Assembly (NCBI GenBank): GCA_903906515.1 | Contig: CAIVKO010000203.1 | Coordinates: forward strand, 1 to 37,802 | Direction: 5' to 3' | Length of the DNA: 37,802 nucleotides | DNA from: Akkermansiaceae bacterium | Lineage (GTDB): Bacteria > Verrucomicrobiota > Verrucomicrobiia > Verrucomicrobiales > Akkermansiaceae | Shown: one piece after another, positions 1-7,893 of the stretch | How positions within the stretch are numbered: position 1 is the first letter of the stretch | Layout: each line of letters opens with the position of its first letter | Program-made: the position numbers and the translations under genes | Notes under the pieces: generated by a model | What the model saw: only the letters and a program-made list of their open reading frames with translations | Databases searched by the model: none | What the model was told of the DNA's origin: nothing

Positions 1-25
1 CCATGGCGGTGTGATGGTTGATTTG

Positions 26-57
26 TTTGAGTTCTAGCGCATATACTAGAACTCAAA
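26..57. repeat. 12-bp perfect inverted repeat (hairpin)
   Basis: The arms TTTGAGTTCTAG and CTAGAACTCAAA are perfectly complementary around the loop CGCATATA. No T-run follows on either strand, so it does not look like an intrinsic terminator. An operator or a terminator for a gene beyond the window edge are both possible. Its function is unknown. Confidence 0.6.
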
Positions 58-130
58 TCACGAATGGCAATCAAAAAAATCAGCAAAAAGGCAAAAAACT
101 AGATCACCAATCTAGAAATAACCAAACTCC

Positions 131-155
131 AGGCGGCGGTCTATGACCGTCGCTA
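131..155 (+). repeat. Short REP-like palindrome, solo left arm
   Basis: GGCGGCGGTCT followed by ATGACCGTCGCTA matches the left arm of the elements at 3475, 7894 and 19537. The core GGTC-TATGACC is itself palindromic. No matching right arm is seen nearby, so this is a solo or decayed copy. Confidence 0.6.
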
Positions 156-303
156 TTTTCCATCGCGTCCGCTCCTATCCATGCCGCTCCACTCCATTCT
201 CGGCACTCATGATGATATTTTCGTCCAGCCTGTTTCGGGATGCCACGATATTCTTCATAGCATGGCCTCCAGATAGGAGGTTTCTCTCCTTCTTCACTTC
301 GAA

Positions 304-345
304 GTTCACTGTTCACTGTTCACTGTTCGACGTTCGACGTTCACC
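304..345 (+). repeat. Heptanucleotide tandem repeat, six units
   Basis: Six consecutive 7-nt units are visible: GTTCACT three times (304-324), GTTCGAC twice (325-338) and GTTCACC once (339-345). It resembles the heptamer short tandemly repeated repetitive (STRR) sequences known from heterocyst-forming cyanobacteria. Two other heptamer arrays of different sequence lie inside ligA in this window. Confidence 0.85.
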
Positions 346-417
346 TCCCCCCTTCTTATCCAGTATTTCACTAAGTTCTAAAACAAAAAAACATGGACAC
401 CCATCCCCATCCCTGAT

Positions 418-3400
418 ATGCGCGGAAGGATGATTCGCTTGTTAAAACTGAAGACCCCCGCATGGATGTTTCTTTCCGTGATCGTGATTCCAGCGCTGTT
501 TTTGATTGTACTCACGGCCGAGGCCCGGACATGGACAGATACCAAGGGCCGGAAGATTGAGGCAGACATCCTGCGCGTCGAGAGCAACGCGGCGATTGTC
601 AAAAAGAACGACAACGAGCTGCGACTGCCCATTGATATGCTGAGCGAGCAGGACAAGCAGTTCGTCGCAAAGTGGAATGAGCAAGACAAAGCCGCGAAAA
701 CAACTGCCTCCACCGCCCCAAAACCAACTGCCGCCACCGCCCCAAAAGCCGAAGCCAAAACCACCCCTGTCAAAAAGGAGAATACCCCAACCAAGCCGTC
801 TGCGGGCAGCGAAACCGCATATTACACACCCGCCACCACTCCGATCTTCAATCCATTTCCCGAAACCACCGGTCGCAGTGCCAGCAAGCCTTGGCTGGTG
901 AGGAACCTCGGACCAGTAGGCATTGGCATCAACCTGATCCGTCCGGGCATGACGATGCAGATCAACAATGTGGAGAAAGACTCGCCCGCCGAGAAGACTG
1001 GCAAGCTGCAGAAAGGCCAGATCATCGAAAGCATCAACGGCAAGGTTCTCGAAAAAACCGACCCGCGCGTCATCCTCGGCGATATTGTCACCGAAGCCGA
1101 GGCCAAGGATGGAAAGGTCGTCCTGAAAATCCAAGGCGCGGGTGACGTCACCGTGGACATCCCGGTCATGGGTGCCTACAGCCCCACATGGCCGGTGAAC
1201 TGCCCGAAGTCCGACAAGATCGTGCGCAACCTGGCCGACCTCCTCGCCAAGGAGGAAAAACCCACATGGGGCTCGGTGATCTTTCTGCTGTCCACCGGGG
1301 AAGAGAAGGATCTGGGAATCGTGCGCAATTGGATGAAAGGCATTGATTCGATCGGCGGAGTCAACTGGGAAAAGGGCTACAAGGGCCCCGGCCTCTGCGA
1401 ATACTACCTGCGCACCGGCGACCAGAGCGTCCTCCCCGTCATCAAGAAAATGACCGATGAACTCCGCGTCCACATGTATAGCGGCGGCTGGAGCGGACGC
1501 GGCGCACCCGCTGCCTACACCTACTCCACCGGTTCCGGCCAAGTTCATGCTTCCGGCGTCAACTGCATGTCCTTCCTCCACATGGCCAAGCTTTGCGGCG
1601 TGGAGGTCGATGAATACATGTACAAGGAAACATTCTCCCAGTTCTACCGCTTCGCCGGTCACGGCAACGTCGCTTATGGAAACACCTATCCCGAAGGCGG
1701 GTTCCGCGACAATGGAAAATCCGGCGGCCTTGCCTTCGGTCTGGGTGCCGCCGCGATGATTTCACCGGAAGGTGAAGACTCGGTCTTCGCCAAGGCGCGC
1801 GACAACTCCGCGATGAAGTCCTTTTATGCCACCAACTGGTTCCACGCCGCCCACACCGGCGGCGGCATTGGCGAGATCTGGCACCACGCGGCGGTCAGCC
1901 AGATGCGCGAGAAGCGCCCCGTGCAATACCGTTCCTACCTCGACACCCGACGCTGGGTGATGGATCTCTCCCGCCGCTTCGATGGCAGCCTCGGCATTGC
2001 CGGCATGGAAGACCGCTACGACCGCTCCGCCACCGAGGACAACATGGCATGGGGCACCTTCTTCGCCCTCACCTACACCTATCCCCGCAAGCAACTCCAG
2101 CTCTTCGGCGCACCGCGCAGCAAGTGGGCGAAGCAAATGCCGCTCGCTCGTCCGTGGGGCAACGCCGCTGACGACGCTTTCCACTCCATCGACCCCATCC
2201 CCGGCGGTCCTCTCACCAAGGAAGACCTCATGAAGGAAACGGTCGAGAACGATTCCTCCTTAGCCGTGTTCACGAAACTCAACGACCCGGCGGTCACCGA
2301 TGAAACCTTGCTCAAGTATATCCATCACCCCGAATATGCCCTGCGAAGCTCGGCGATGGATCAGGTCACCAAACGCGGCCGCGCCGATCTGGTATTGCCG
2401 CTTTTGAAATCATCCGATCCGCGCCTCCGGGAGGCCGGCCTGTTGGCCCTCACCGGCATGTTCAAGGGTTCGCCTCTGCCAGTTGACAAAATCTCCCCCG
2501 AGATGTTTGCGGAGGCGGGCAAGATGGTCGATGACCCGAACGAATCGTGGTGGGTCGTCCAGCACGCCATCGATGCACTCGGCCGCGGCACGCCCGAGCT
2601 GATCGCAAAGCACCGCGACCGTTTGCTGCAATTGCTGGATTACGATTGCACATGGGTCCAGACCTCGGCGGTTTGCACGCTGGCCAGGATCTCCACCGAT
2701 CCCGCACATTACAAAACCGTGCTGCCCGTCATTCTGGAGAAATCAGCCGGCTTCCGTGTCGTGTCAGCTAACAACATGAGCAGCAAAGCCATCTCCGACG
2801 CGATGAAAACCGCCAACCCGGAGGTGAAGAACTTCGCCGTCCCGCTGTTCAAGAAAACCTTCGCCAGCATTCCGGGAATCATCAAGGAACCGAAGACGGG
2901 GGCCGAGATTAAAAACGCATCAACCGTCATTCGCAGCCAGATCGGCGGCATCCTCCAACTTCTGCCGGAGGGCGATAATTTCGTGAAGGAAATGCCACGC
3001 ACCACACTGGCATCCTTCATCAGTGGCAAGGACTCGGACAAATACACCTACAACGGCAAATTCACACCTAACAAGGCCATGCTCGGCAAATGGGCATGGT
3101 GCATTTATCCGGCACCCAACAAGCCTTCCGAGATTGAGCCGCTCATCACGAACTGGGTCACCCCGAAGAGTGGATCACCACCCGCCCAGGTGGTCGCCAG
3201 CCCCAAGGACACCATTGAGCTTCTCGATGGCGGCAAAGTCGCCAGATCGAAGTTCTTCGGCGGATGCTTCTGGTCGGGGGACATGATGATTTCCATGAAT
3301 GAGGACCAGGCGCTCAAAATGGAAATCCGCACCATTGGCGGCAGGGATTTCCTGATCGTCGAACGCGGCGGCTTCAACGCCACGCCCACCACCGAAGAGG

Positions 3401-3462
3401 AAGCCACCGCCGGAGTTTCCAAAGACTGGCACTGCGGCTACCACGTCTACGTGAGGCAGTAG
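418..3462 (+). CDS. Secreted DUF6288-type protein (SHD1-like, PDZ, toroid, HEAT)
   Basis: A 1014-residue exported protein of unknown reaction. Residues about 5-37 form a signal peptide or membrane anchor (a basic start, then a hydrophobic stretch ending near AEARTW). Residues about 37-85 resemble the SHD1-like domain common in planctomycete and verrucomicrobial secreted proteins (TWTDTKGRKIEADIL). A Pro/Ala/Thr/Lys-rich linker follows to about 140. A PDZ-like domain sits at about 165-250 (GIGINLI, then SPAEKTGKLQKGQIIESING). A glycine-rich region at about 270-580 looks like an alpha/alpha-toroid of the DUF6288 type. HEAT-like helical repeats follow at about 620-850. The C-terminal 150 residues are unassigned. 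It stands alone in a repeat-rich stretch. An alternative start is the ATG at 430 (MIRLLKLK). The family placement is from memory of such architectures; the function is inferred only as periplasmic or extracellular scaffold, protease-like or polysaccharide-related. Confidence 0.85.
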   Translation: MRGRMIRLLKLKTPAWMFLSVIVIPALFLIVLTAEARTWTDTKGRKIEADILRVESNAAIVKKNDNELRLPIDMLSEQDKQFVAKWNEQDKAAKTTASTAPKPTAATAPKAEAKTTPVKKENTPTKPSAGSETAYYTPATTPIFNPFPETTGRSASKPWLVRNLGPVGIGINLIRPGMTMQINNVEKDSPAEKTGKLQKGQIIESINGKVLEKTDPRVILGDIVTEAEAKDGKVVLKIQGAGDVTVDIPVMGAYSPTWPVNCPKSDKIVRNLADLLAKEEKPTWGSVIFLLSTGEEKDLGIVRNWMKGIDSIGGVNWEKGYKGPGLCEYYLRTGDQSVLPVIKKMTDELRVHMYSGGWSGRGAPAAYTYSTGSGQVHASGVNCMSFLHMAKLCGVEVDEYMYKETFSQFYRFAGHGNVAYGNTYPEGGFRDNGKSGGLAFGLGAAAMISPEGEDSVFAKARDNSAMKSFYATNWFHAAHTGGGIGEIWHHAAVSQMREKRPVQYRSYLDTRRWVMDLSRRFDGSLGIAGMEDRYDRSATEDNMAWGTFFALTYTYPRKQLQLFGAPRSKWAKQMPLARPWGNAADDAFHSIDPIPGGPLTKEDLMKETVENDSSLAVFTKLNDPAVTDETLLKYIHHPEYALRSSAMDQVTKRGRADLVLPLLKSSDPRLREAGLLALTGMFKGSPLPVDKISPEMFAEAGKMVDDPNESWWVVQHAIDALGRGTPELIAKHRDRLLQLLDYDCTWVQTSAVCTLARISTDPAHYKTVLPVILEKSAGFRVVSANNMSSKAISDAMKTANPEVKNFAVPLFKKTFASIPGIIKEPKTGAEIKNASTVIRSQIGGILQLLPEGDNFVKEMPRTTLASFISGKDSDKYTYNGKFTPNKAMLGKWAWCIYPAPNKPSEIEPLITNWVTPKSGSPPAQVVASPKDTIELLDGGKVARSKFFGGCFWSGDMMISMNEDQALKMEIRTIGGRDFLIVERGGFNATPTTEEEATAGVSKDWHCGYHVYVRQ

Positions 3463-3474
3463 CCTTTTTCAACT

Positions 3475-3500
3475 GTAGCGGCGGTCTATGACCGTCGCTA
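3475..3500 (+). repeat. Short REP-like palindrome, solo left arm
   Basis: GTAGCGGCGGTCT then ATGACCGTCGCTA, nearly identical to the copy at 131-155 and to the left arms of the paired elements at 7894 and 19537. It lies 13 bp past the stop codon of the upstream gene, and no right arm follows. Confidence 0.7.
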
Positions 3501-3642
3501 ATTCCTCTCCTGTTCCAAGAAAGAATTTTTTTACAAAACCACCGAAGGCTTGTAGGTGGTTTGGACAGGAGCTATTCGCGACGTGCCCGCAGGGCGAGAA
3601 GCTGTGGGGCGGCTTCAGGAGAGAAGAGGAGGAAGAATAAAT

Positions 3643-3735
3643 CGCCGCAAAAGAACACCGGGAGCGCAAAGAGGTGGAATTTGATATTCATTACACTTCT
3701 TCATTTTTGCGTTCTCTGCGTTCCTTCGCGGCTAA
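3643..3735. repeat. Inverted repeat with CGCAAAGA-type arms
   Basis: The left arm at 3643-3672 (CGCCGCAAAAGAACACC..GCGCAAAGA) is the imperfect reverse complement of the right arm at 3706-3735 (TTGCGTTCTCTGCG..CCTTCGCGGC), around a 33-nt spacer. Each arm is built from repeated CGCAAAGA/CGCAGAGA-like units. Similar intergenic elements occur in many environmental bacteria; the function is not known. Confidence 0.65.
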
Positions 3736-3830
3736 AAGGATTCTTCCAAACCCAGTGCACCTTTGGATTTCTTGCCTTCGAGTTATCGCGGCTCAGAACT
3801 TAACGGAAGAGGAAGTGCGACAGGTAGAAC

Positions 3831-4349
3831 TCAGAATTCCTCTTCTTCCTCGTCGCCGGGGACAGGGGGGATGACGTCTTCGCGCATCAGGAGACGCGGG
3901 AGGTCGAGATCGGCCAACAGATCGGCAGGGGTACCGCGGACGATCGCGACGTAAGGGATGATGCGGTCGAGCTCGGCGATGGCGCAGTGGACCATGGAAC
4001 TGATGATGTCCGAATCGTAGCGCTCGCGTTCGAACAAATTGGTGATGCGGAAGACCAGCATCTCGCGGTCGAGGTCGAACTCGAAGCCGCCGAGCGTGAG
4101 TTGTTTGTTGGCACGGGCGAGCAACTCGAGAACGAATGGGAGGTGGTCGTCGTCGAGGTGCATGGGAGACTCGGAGACGATGCACAAGGCATTGAGTTGC
4201 GGATAGGCCTGGGCGACCAGATCGACCCGCGTGTGGTGCGCCTCGAATCCGGCGCGCAGCACGTCGCGGCCATCGACGAGTTCGCAATGCCAGCCGTTGC
4301 GGCCGAAAGTTTCCTCTACGGTTAGAATCTGGCGTGAATGGGTTCTCAT
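3831..4349 (-). CDS. YbjN-like (type III chaperone fold) protein
   Basis: A 172-residue cytoplasmic protein resembling the YbjN / type III secretion chaperone-like fold. The pattern is a glycine-containing N-terminal strand (FGRNGWHCELVDGRDVL), a central strand (LTLGGFEFDLDREMLVFRI), helices rich in leucine and glutamate, and a charged tail ending in PGDEEEEEF. No signal peptide, membrane segment or catalytic motif is visible. I chose the start at MRTHSRQ; an in-frame ATG at 4418 would add 23 residues of unusual composition (MDLLPAGIPHFLRR). Members of this family are often chaperone-like or regulatory proteins of unknown partner. It is transcribed divergently from hflK across a 409-bp repeat-containing gap. 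The family assignment is moderate and the function is not established. Confidence 0.7.
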   Translation of the reverse strand: MRTHSRQILTVEETFGRNGWHCELVDGRDVLRAGFEAHHTRVDLVAQAYPQLNALCIVSESPMHLDDDHLPFVLELLARANKQLTLGGFEFDLDREMLVFRITNLFERERYDSDIISSMVHCAIAELDRIIPYVAIVRGTPADLLADLDLPRLLMREDVIPPVPGDEEEEEF

Positions 4350-4758
4350 GGTTGCGGGGGATGCGGAGCTGGAAGTTCGCCGGAGAAAATGCGGGATGCC
4401 CGCTGGAAGCAAGTCCAATGATTGGCGGATTTTCCGGGAGCCGACGCTAGGGGGAGTTTTTAAACAACCGGGATTGAGAAGATTTTTTCACCGCCAAGAC
4501 GCCAAGTTCTCCAAGCCAAACTGATGAAAATGACGTGAGCTGGATATGAAAACCAAATAAAGTGGTATCCATTCAGCGGTTCCTTGGCGCACTTGGCGTC
4601 TTGGCGGTTCAAATCCACATGGAATTCCTGTGAATGCCCCCTGGCTTGAACGCACTACAATCATTGGCGGATTTTCCACGTTTCATTTCTGGAAAACTTC
4701 CCTAGTGTCATGCCAGTTCCGACCCGGAAGGATTCCGGAGCACCATCCCCATACCACC
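4350..4758. other. Divergent intergenic region with repeats
   Basis: This gap separates the YbjN-like gene (minus) from hflK (plus). It holds an inverted repeat at 4490-4608, flanked on both sides by an imperfect direct repeat containing the identical 15-mer ATTGGCGGATTTTCC (4421-4435 and 4663-4677). Promoters for both divergent genes should lie here; none is clear enough to call. An in-frame ATG at 4630 would extend hflK by 43 residues across the second direct repeat. I rejected that start because those residues look non-coding. Confidence 0.6.
4490..4608. repeat. Inverted repeat with CGCCAAGA-type arms
   Basis: Left arm ACCGCCAAGACGCCAAG starts at 4490. Right arm CTTGGCGTCTTGGCGGT ends at 4608 and carries an extra CTTGGCGCA unit. 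Both arms are tandem CGCCAAG-like units and face each other across about 64 nt. The transcript could fold into a long hairpin. The sequence resembles a widespread intergenic repeat class of unknown function. Confidence 0.8.
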
Positions 4759-5727
4759 ATGAAACCGCCACCACTCTCGGGAAACATCACGTTTCTCCGC
4801 CCCAAATTCAACATCTCCCCTCGCCTGCTGATCATCGTGCCCATGATCATCTTCGCGCTGGTCGGGGTGTTTTCCTCGTTTTTCACGGTCAGCCCGGAAT
4901 CCGTGGCGGTCGTGAAACGATTCGGAAAACTCCACTACACCGCGGATCCCGGACTGCATTTCAAACTGCCCTATGGCATCGACACCGCGACCATCGTGCC
5001 GATCGGCCGCCAGCTCAAACTCGAGTTCGGCTTCAGCACGACGGGTGCCACCAACCGTTATCAATCGAGCGACGAACCCGAGCTTGAGCGCGACATGGTC
5101 ACCGGCGACCTGAATGCGGCGCAGGTCGAATGGATCGTGCAATACGGCATCACCCACCCCGAGAATTACCTGTTCAAATTCCGGGAGCCCGAATCCACCC
5201 TGCGCGACCTAACAGAAAGCGTGATGTGCGAGGTCATCGGCGACCGCACGGTGGACGAGGTCCTGACCATCGGCCGCGCCGAGATCGCCATGGAATCGCT
5301 CAAGCGTCTCAAGGCGATCCTGATCAAACTCGACATGGGCATCACCGCCGAACAGATCCAACTCAAGGAAGTGCATCCACCCGCGCCGGTCCAGCGGTCG
5401 TTTGATGAAGTGAACCGCGCCCAGCAGGAACGCGAGCAGCTCATCAACGAGGCCAACGGTGACTACAACCGCGTGATCCCCAAGGCCAAGGGACTCGCAC
5501 AACAGCGGATCTCCGCAGCCGATGGCTTCGCCGTCCAACGCATCAACGAGGCGGAAGGCGACGTCGCCCGCTTCAAACAACTCCTCCTCCAATACGACAA
5601 GGCCCCGGCCATCACCAAGCAACGGCTCTATCTGGAAACCATGAACGAGGTGCTGCCGAAACTCGGCCCCAAAATCATCCTCGACGAGGACGCCAAGCAA
5701 TTCCTGCCGCTGATGAACCTCAAATAA
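4759..5727 (+). CDS. hflK: SPFH-domain protein HflK
   Basis: A 322-residue membrane protein of the SPFH/band 7 family that normally pairs with HflC in a large inner-membrane complex controlling the protease FtsH. One transmembrane helix is seen at about 22-44 (RLLIIVPMIIFALVGVFSSF). The SPFH domain follows, with its typical opening (VKRFGKLHYTADPGLHFKLP), then the motif LNAAQVEWIVQYGI and a helical region rich in Glu, Arg and Ala (AEGDVARFKQLLLQYDKAP). It is shorter than E. coli HflK and lacks that protein's long N-terminal tail. The start at 4759 places a short cytosolic leader before the helix. hflC follows after 18 bp, so the two form an operon. No ftsH gene is in the window. Confidence 0.9.
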   Translation: MKPPPLSGNITFLRPKFNISPRLLIIVPMIIFALVGVFSSFFTVSPESVAVVKRFGKLHYTADPGLHFKLPYGIDTATIVPIGRQLKLEFGFSTTGATNRYQSSDEPELERDMVTGDLNAAQVEWIVQYGITHPENYLFKFREPESTLRDLTESVMCEVIGDRTVDEVLTIGRAEIAMESLKRLKAILIKLDMGITAEQIQLKEVHPPAPVQRSFDEVNRAQQEREQLINEANGDYNRVIPKAKGLAQQRISAADGFAVQRINEAEGDVARFKQLLLQYDKAPAITKQRLYLETMNEVLPKLGPKIILDEDAKQFLPLMNLK

Positions 5728-5745
5728 CCCCCACTTCCCAATCCC

Positions 5746-6723
5746 ATGAAACCATTTTTCATCATCGCCGCCGCTTTTCTAACAATCATCATCCTCTCCA
5801 GCGGCCTCTACACCGTGGACCAGGCCGAACAGGTCTTCATCACCGAATTCGGCAAGCCGGTTGGCAAGTCGATCAACTCCGATCCGGATAAGAACGAAGC
5901 CGGACTGCATTGGAAAACCCCGTTCATCCAGAAGATCAACCGCATCGAAAAGCGCGTCCTCGAATGGGACGGCCCGCCCATCGGCATGACCACCCGGGAC
6001 AAACTCTACGTCACGGTGGACAACTTCGCCCGCTGGCGGATCACCAACCCGCAACTTTATTACACCAAGCTCAACAACGAACGCAGCGCGCTTTCCAGAC
6101 TGGATGACATCATCGGCAGTGAAACGCTCAGCGTCATCGCCGCACACGACCTCATCGAAGTGATCCGTAGCGACAAGGACCGCAAACCGGCCCGTGACGA
6201 GGCACTTTCCTCCGCCAATTCCAACCTCGGCGTCCTGCCACCGATCCAATACGGTCGGGCCACGCTGGATCGGGAAATCCTCACCGCCGCCCAACCGATC
6301 GTCCGCGAATGGGGCATCGAATTGTTAGACGTCCGCTTCAAGCGCATCAACTACAAGGCCGGCGTGATCGATAAAATCTATGCGCGGATGGCATCGGAGC
6401 GTCTGCAGATCGCCGACCGATTCCGCTCGGAAGGTGCGGGCGAGGCCGCCAAAATCATCGGCCGCAAACAGAAGGACCTGCTTGCCATCGAATCGGGTGC
6501 CTACCGCACGGAGCAGGAAATCAAGGGCAAGGCGGATGCCGAGGCCACCGGCATCTATGCGGCGGCCTACAGCTCCAGCCCCACCGCGGCGGATTTCTAT
6601 CAATTCATGAAAACCCTGGAGACCTATCAGAAAACCCTGGACAAGGACACCACCGTGATCCTGACCTCGGACAGCGATCTTTTCGGACTCTTCAAACACA
6701 TCAACAAGCCCGCGACTCCGTGA
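5746..6723 (+). CDS. hflC: SPFH-domain protein HflC
   Basis: A 325-residue SPFH/band 7 protein and partner of HflK. An N-terminal hydrophobic helix (residues about 4-22, FFIIAAAFLTIIILSSGLYTV) is followed by the characteristic VDQAEQVFITEFGKPV. The HflC-typical SPFH core follows (AGLHWKTPFIQ, then RVLEWDG and MTTRDKLYVTVDNFARWRI). The motif LLDVRFKRINY and the region MASERLQIADRFRSEGAGEA are standard for HflC, as is the C-terminal helical segment with ADAEATGIYAAAY. It sits 18 bp downstream of hflK. Downstream lies a long palindromic repeat, beginning 13 bp after the stop, which may protect or end the transcript. Confidence 0.92.
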   Translation: MKPFFIIAAAFLTIIILSSGLYTVDQAEQVFITEFGKPVGKSINSDPDKNEAGLHWKTPFIQKINRIEKRVLEWDGPPIGMTTRDKLYVTVDNFARWRITNPQLYYTKLNNERSALSRLDDIIGSETLSVIAAHDLIEVIRSDKDRKPARDEALSSANSNLGVLPPIQYGRATLDREILTAAQPIVREWGIELLDVRFKRINYKAGVIDKIYARMASERLQIADRFRSEGAGEAAKIIGRKQKDLLAIESGAYRTEQEIKGKADAEATGIYAAAYSSSPTAADFYQFMKTLETYQKTLDKDTTVILTSDSDLFGLFKHINKPATP

Positions 6724-6736
6724 GACTCCGTGTAAG

Positions 6737-6970
6737 GAGCTGTCTTAAAATGGCAGGGACCGATCCTCCGGGCGGTCCAGCGAATGGAATGAGAACGCGG
6801 GCAACCATGAAAATGCTTAGAAATCAAATCATGGACGATGGTTCACACCTCATTCTCTCGGACCGCCCGGAATGCCTTGGCCGCTTAGCGGCACAACTAA
6901 CCGCGAAGCGCATCCCGCATAGCCGTAGGCAAGATCGGTCCCTGCCTTCAGGAATATTCAAACAGCCTCT
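6737..6970. repeat. Long palindromic repeat, copy A (interrupted)
   Basis: The left arm contains GGCAGGGACCGATCCTCC and GGGCGGTCC (6752-6778). The right arm contains GGACCGCCCGGA (6860-6871) and GATCGGTCCCTGCC (6933-6946). Outer arms resemble GAGCTGTCT at the start and ACAGCCTC at the end. The same arms occur in copies at 12120-12301 and 34381-34492. In this copy a 61-nt sequence (6872-6932) splits the right arm. It fills the gap between hflC and xerD. Confidence 0.85.
6872..6932. repeat. Nested 61-nt palindromic insert
   Basis: Alignment to the uninterrupted copy at 12120-12301 shows extra sequence exactly between GGACCGCCCGGA and GATCGGTCC. The insert begins ATGCCTTGG and ends GTAGGCAA, giving short GCCT/AGGC terminal complementarity. 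It contains the hairpin GCCGCTTAGCGGC and a near-complement CCGCGAAGCG. It looks like a second small palindromic element that inserted into the first. No other copy is seen in the window. Confidence 0.6.
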
Positions 6971-6996
6971 TAGCAGCGCGGCACCGGCGATCTGAC

Positions 6997-7881
6997 ATGG
7001 AAGCGTCCACCGATTCATTCATCCGATATCTAGCCACCGAGCGCGGCCTGTCCGGGGCCTATCAGCTCTCGGTGCGCCAGTCGCTCGATGCCCTGGCGAA
7101 GTGGTGGAAACCGAGTGAAAAACCGCTGCGGGACATCGGCACGGATGAGCTCGCCGCATTTCTCAGCCTGCGCAAGAAGGAGGGACTCAACGCAGCCTCG
7201 CTACGCATCACCACCGTCCATCTCAAGATTTTCTTCCGCTGGTTGGTCGCCAGGGGGAAGTTGGAAATGGACCCAGCAGAGCCACTGCTGGCCCCACGCC
7301 CGGATCAGACACTCCCTGAAACGCTGCATGCCCGCGAGGTGGAGAAACTCCTGGTTTCCATCGACCCCGCCACGCCACTCGGCCGCCGTGACCGGGCGAT
7401 CCTCGAATTGTTCTATTCCTCGGGCCTGCGACTCTCCGAATTGTGCGGACTGCGCATGGAAATGATGGATACCGAGGAAGGATTCCTGCGCATCACCGGC
7501 AAGGGCAACAAAACCCGCGTGGTGCGGGTGGGCTCCAAGGCGCTCGATGCCATCGCGGATTTCATGACGAACGAACGCCCCGGCCTGGTGGGAAAACGGA
7601 CCACATCCCACCTATTTCTGAGCGTCCGGGGCACCGCGCTTTCGCCGGACCGCGTCCGCCAGATCGTCAAGGAGCGCGCCAAATTCGCTGGGATCGACCA
7701 GAACACCTACCCTCACCTGCTGCGCCACTCGTTTGCCACCCACTTGTTGGAAGGCGGCGCGGATTTGCGGGTGATCCAGGAATTGCTGGGCCACGCCGAC
7801 ATTTCCACCACCCAGATCTACACCCACGTGGACCGCAAGCGCCTCAAGTCGATCCACAAGCGCTTCCACCCGCGCGGATGA
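6997..7881 (+). CDS. xerD: Site-specific tyrosine recombinase XerD/XerC
   Basis: A 294-residue tyrosine recombinase, the usual length for the chromosome-dimer resolvases that act at dif. The N-terminal SAM-like core-binding domain covers residues 1-90 (FIRYLATERGLS) and the catalytic domain the rest. Visible catalytic residues are R145 (SSGLRLSELCGL), K169 (ITGKGNK), H240 and R243 (HLLRHSFATHLL), H266 (LLGHADISTT) and the nucleophile Y275 (TQIYTHV). The end KSIHKRFHPRG is typical of XerD. XerC cannot be fully excluded from sequence alone. It works with FtsK, whose gene lies at 20375-22939. It is preceded by the palindromic repeat copy A and followed by a REP-pair element, so it is probably transcribed alone. 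Confidence 0.92.
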   Translation: MEASTDSFIRYLATERGLSGAYQLSVRQSLDALAKWWKPSEKPLRDIGTDELAAFLSLRKKEGLNAASLRITTVHLKIFFRWLVARGKLEMDPAEPLLAPRPDQTLPETLHAREVEKLLVSIDPATPLGRRDRAILELFYSSGLRLSELCGLRMEMMDTEEGFLRITGKGNKTRVVRVGSKALDAIADFMTNERPGLVGKRTTSHLFLSVRGTALSPDRVRQIVKERAKFAGIDQNTYPHLLRHSFATHLLEGGADLRVIQELLGHADISTTQIYTHVDRKRLKSIHKRFHPRG

Positions 7882-7893
7882 GCGGGAAAACCT

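Larger units (their letters stand above)
1..417. other. Gene-free leader with hairpin and repeats
   Basis: No convincing gene is visible; the short ORFs here are low-complexity and unlike any family I know. The stretch holds three structures. A 12-bp perfect inverted repeat (TTTGAGTTCTAG at 26-37, CTAGAACTCAAA at 46-57) has an 8-nt loop. A solo arm of the short REP-like repeat lies at 131-155. A heptamer tandem repeat lies at 304-345. The promoter of the downstream secreted-protein gene should be in this stretch, but I could not identify it with confidence. Confidence 0.6.
3463..3830. other. Gene-free stretch of repeats
   Basis: No gene is supported between the DUF6288-type gene and the convergent YbjN-like gene. 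The stretch contains a solo REP-like arm (3475-3500), a local inverted repeat with AAACCACC and GGTGGTTT arms around 3535-3561, and a larger inverted repeat with repetitive arms at 3643-3735. A terminator for the two convergent genes is expected here, but none has a clean stem and T-run. Confidence 0.6.

Noticed and set aside
304-345. Possible CRISPR array
   Set aside because: Units are 7 nt with no spacers, so it is a simple tandem repeat. No cas genes are in the window.
442-1662. Minus-strand ORF of 406 codons
   Set aside because: It lies antisense to the clearly coding DUF6288-type gene. Its translation is Gly/His/Asp-rich without recognisable motifs, as expected of a GC-rich antisense frame.
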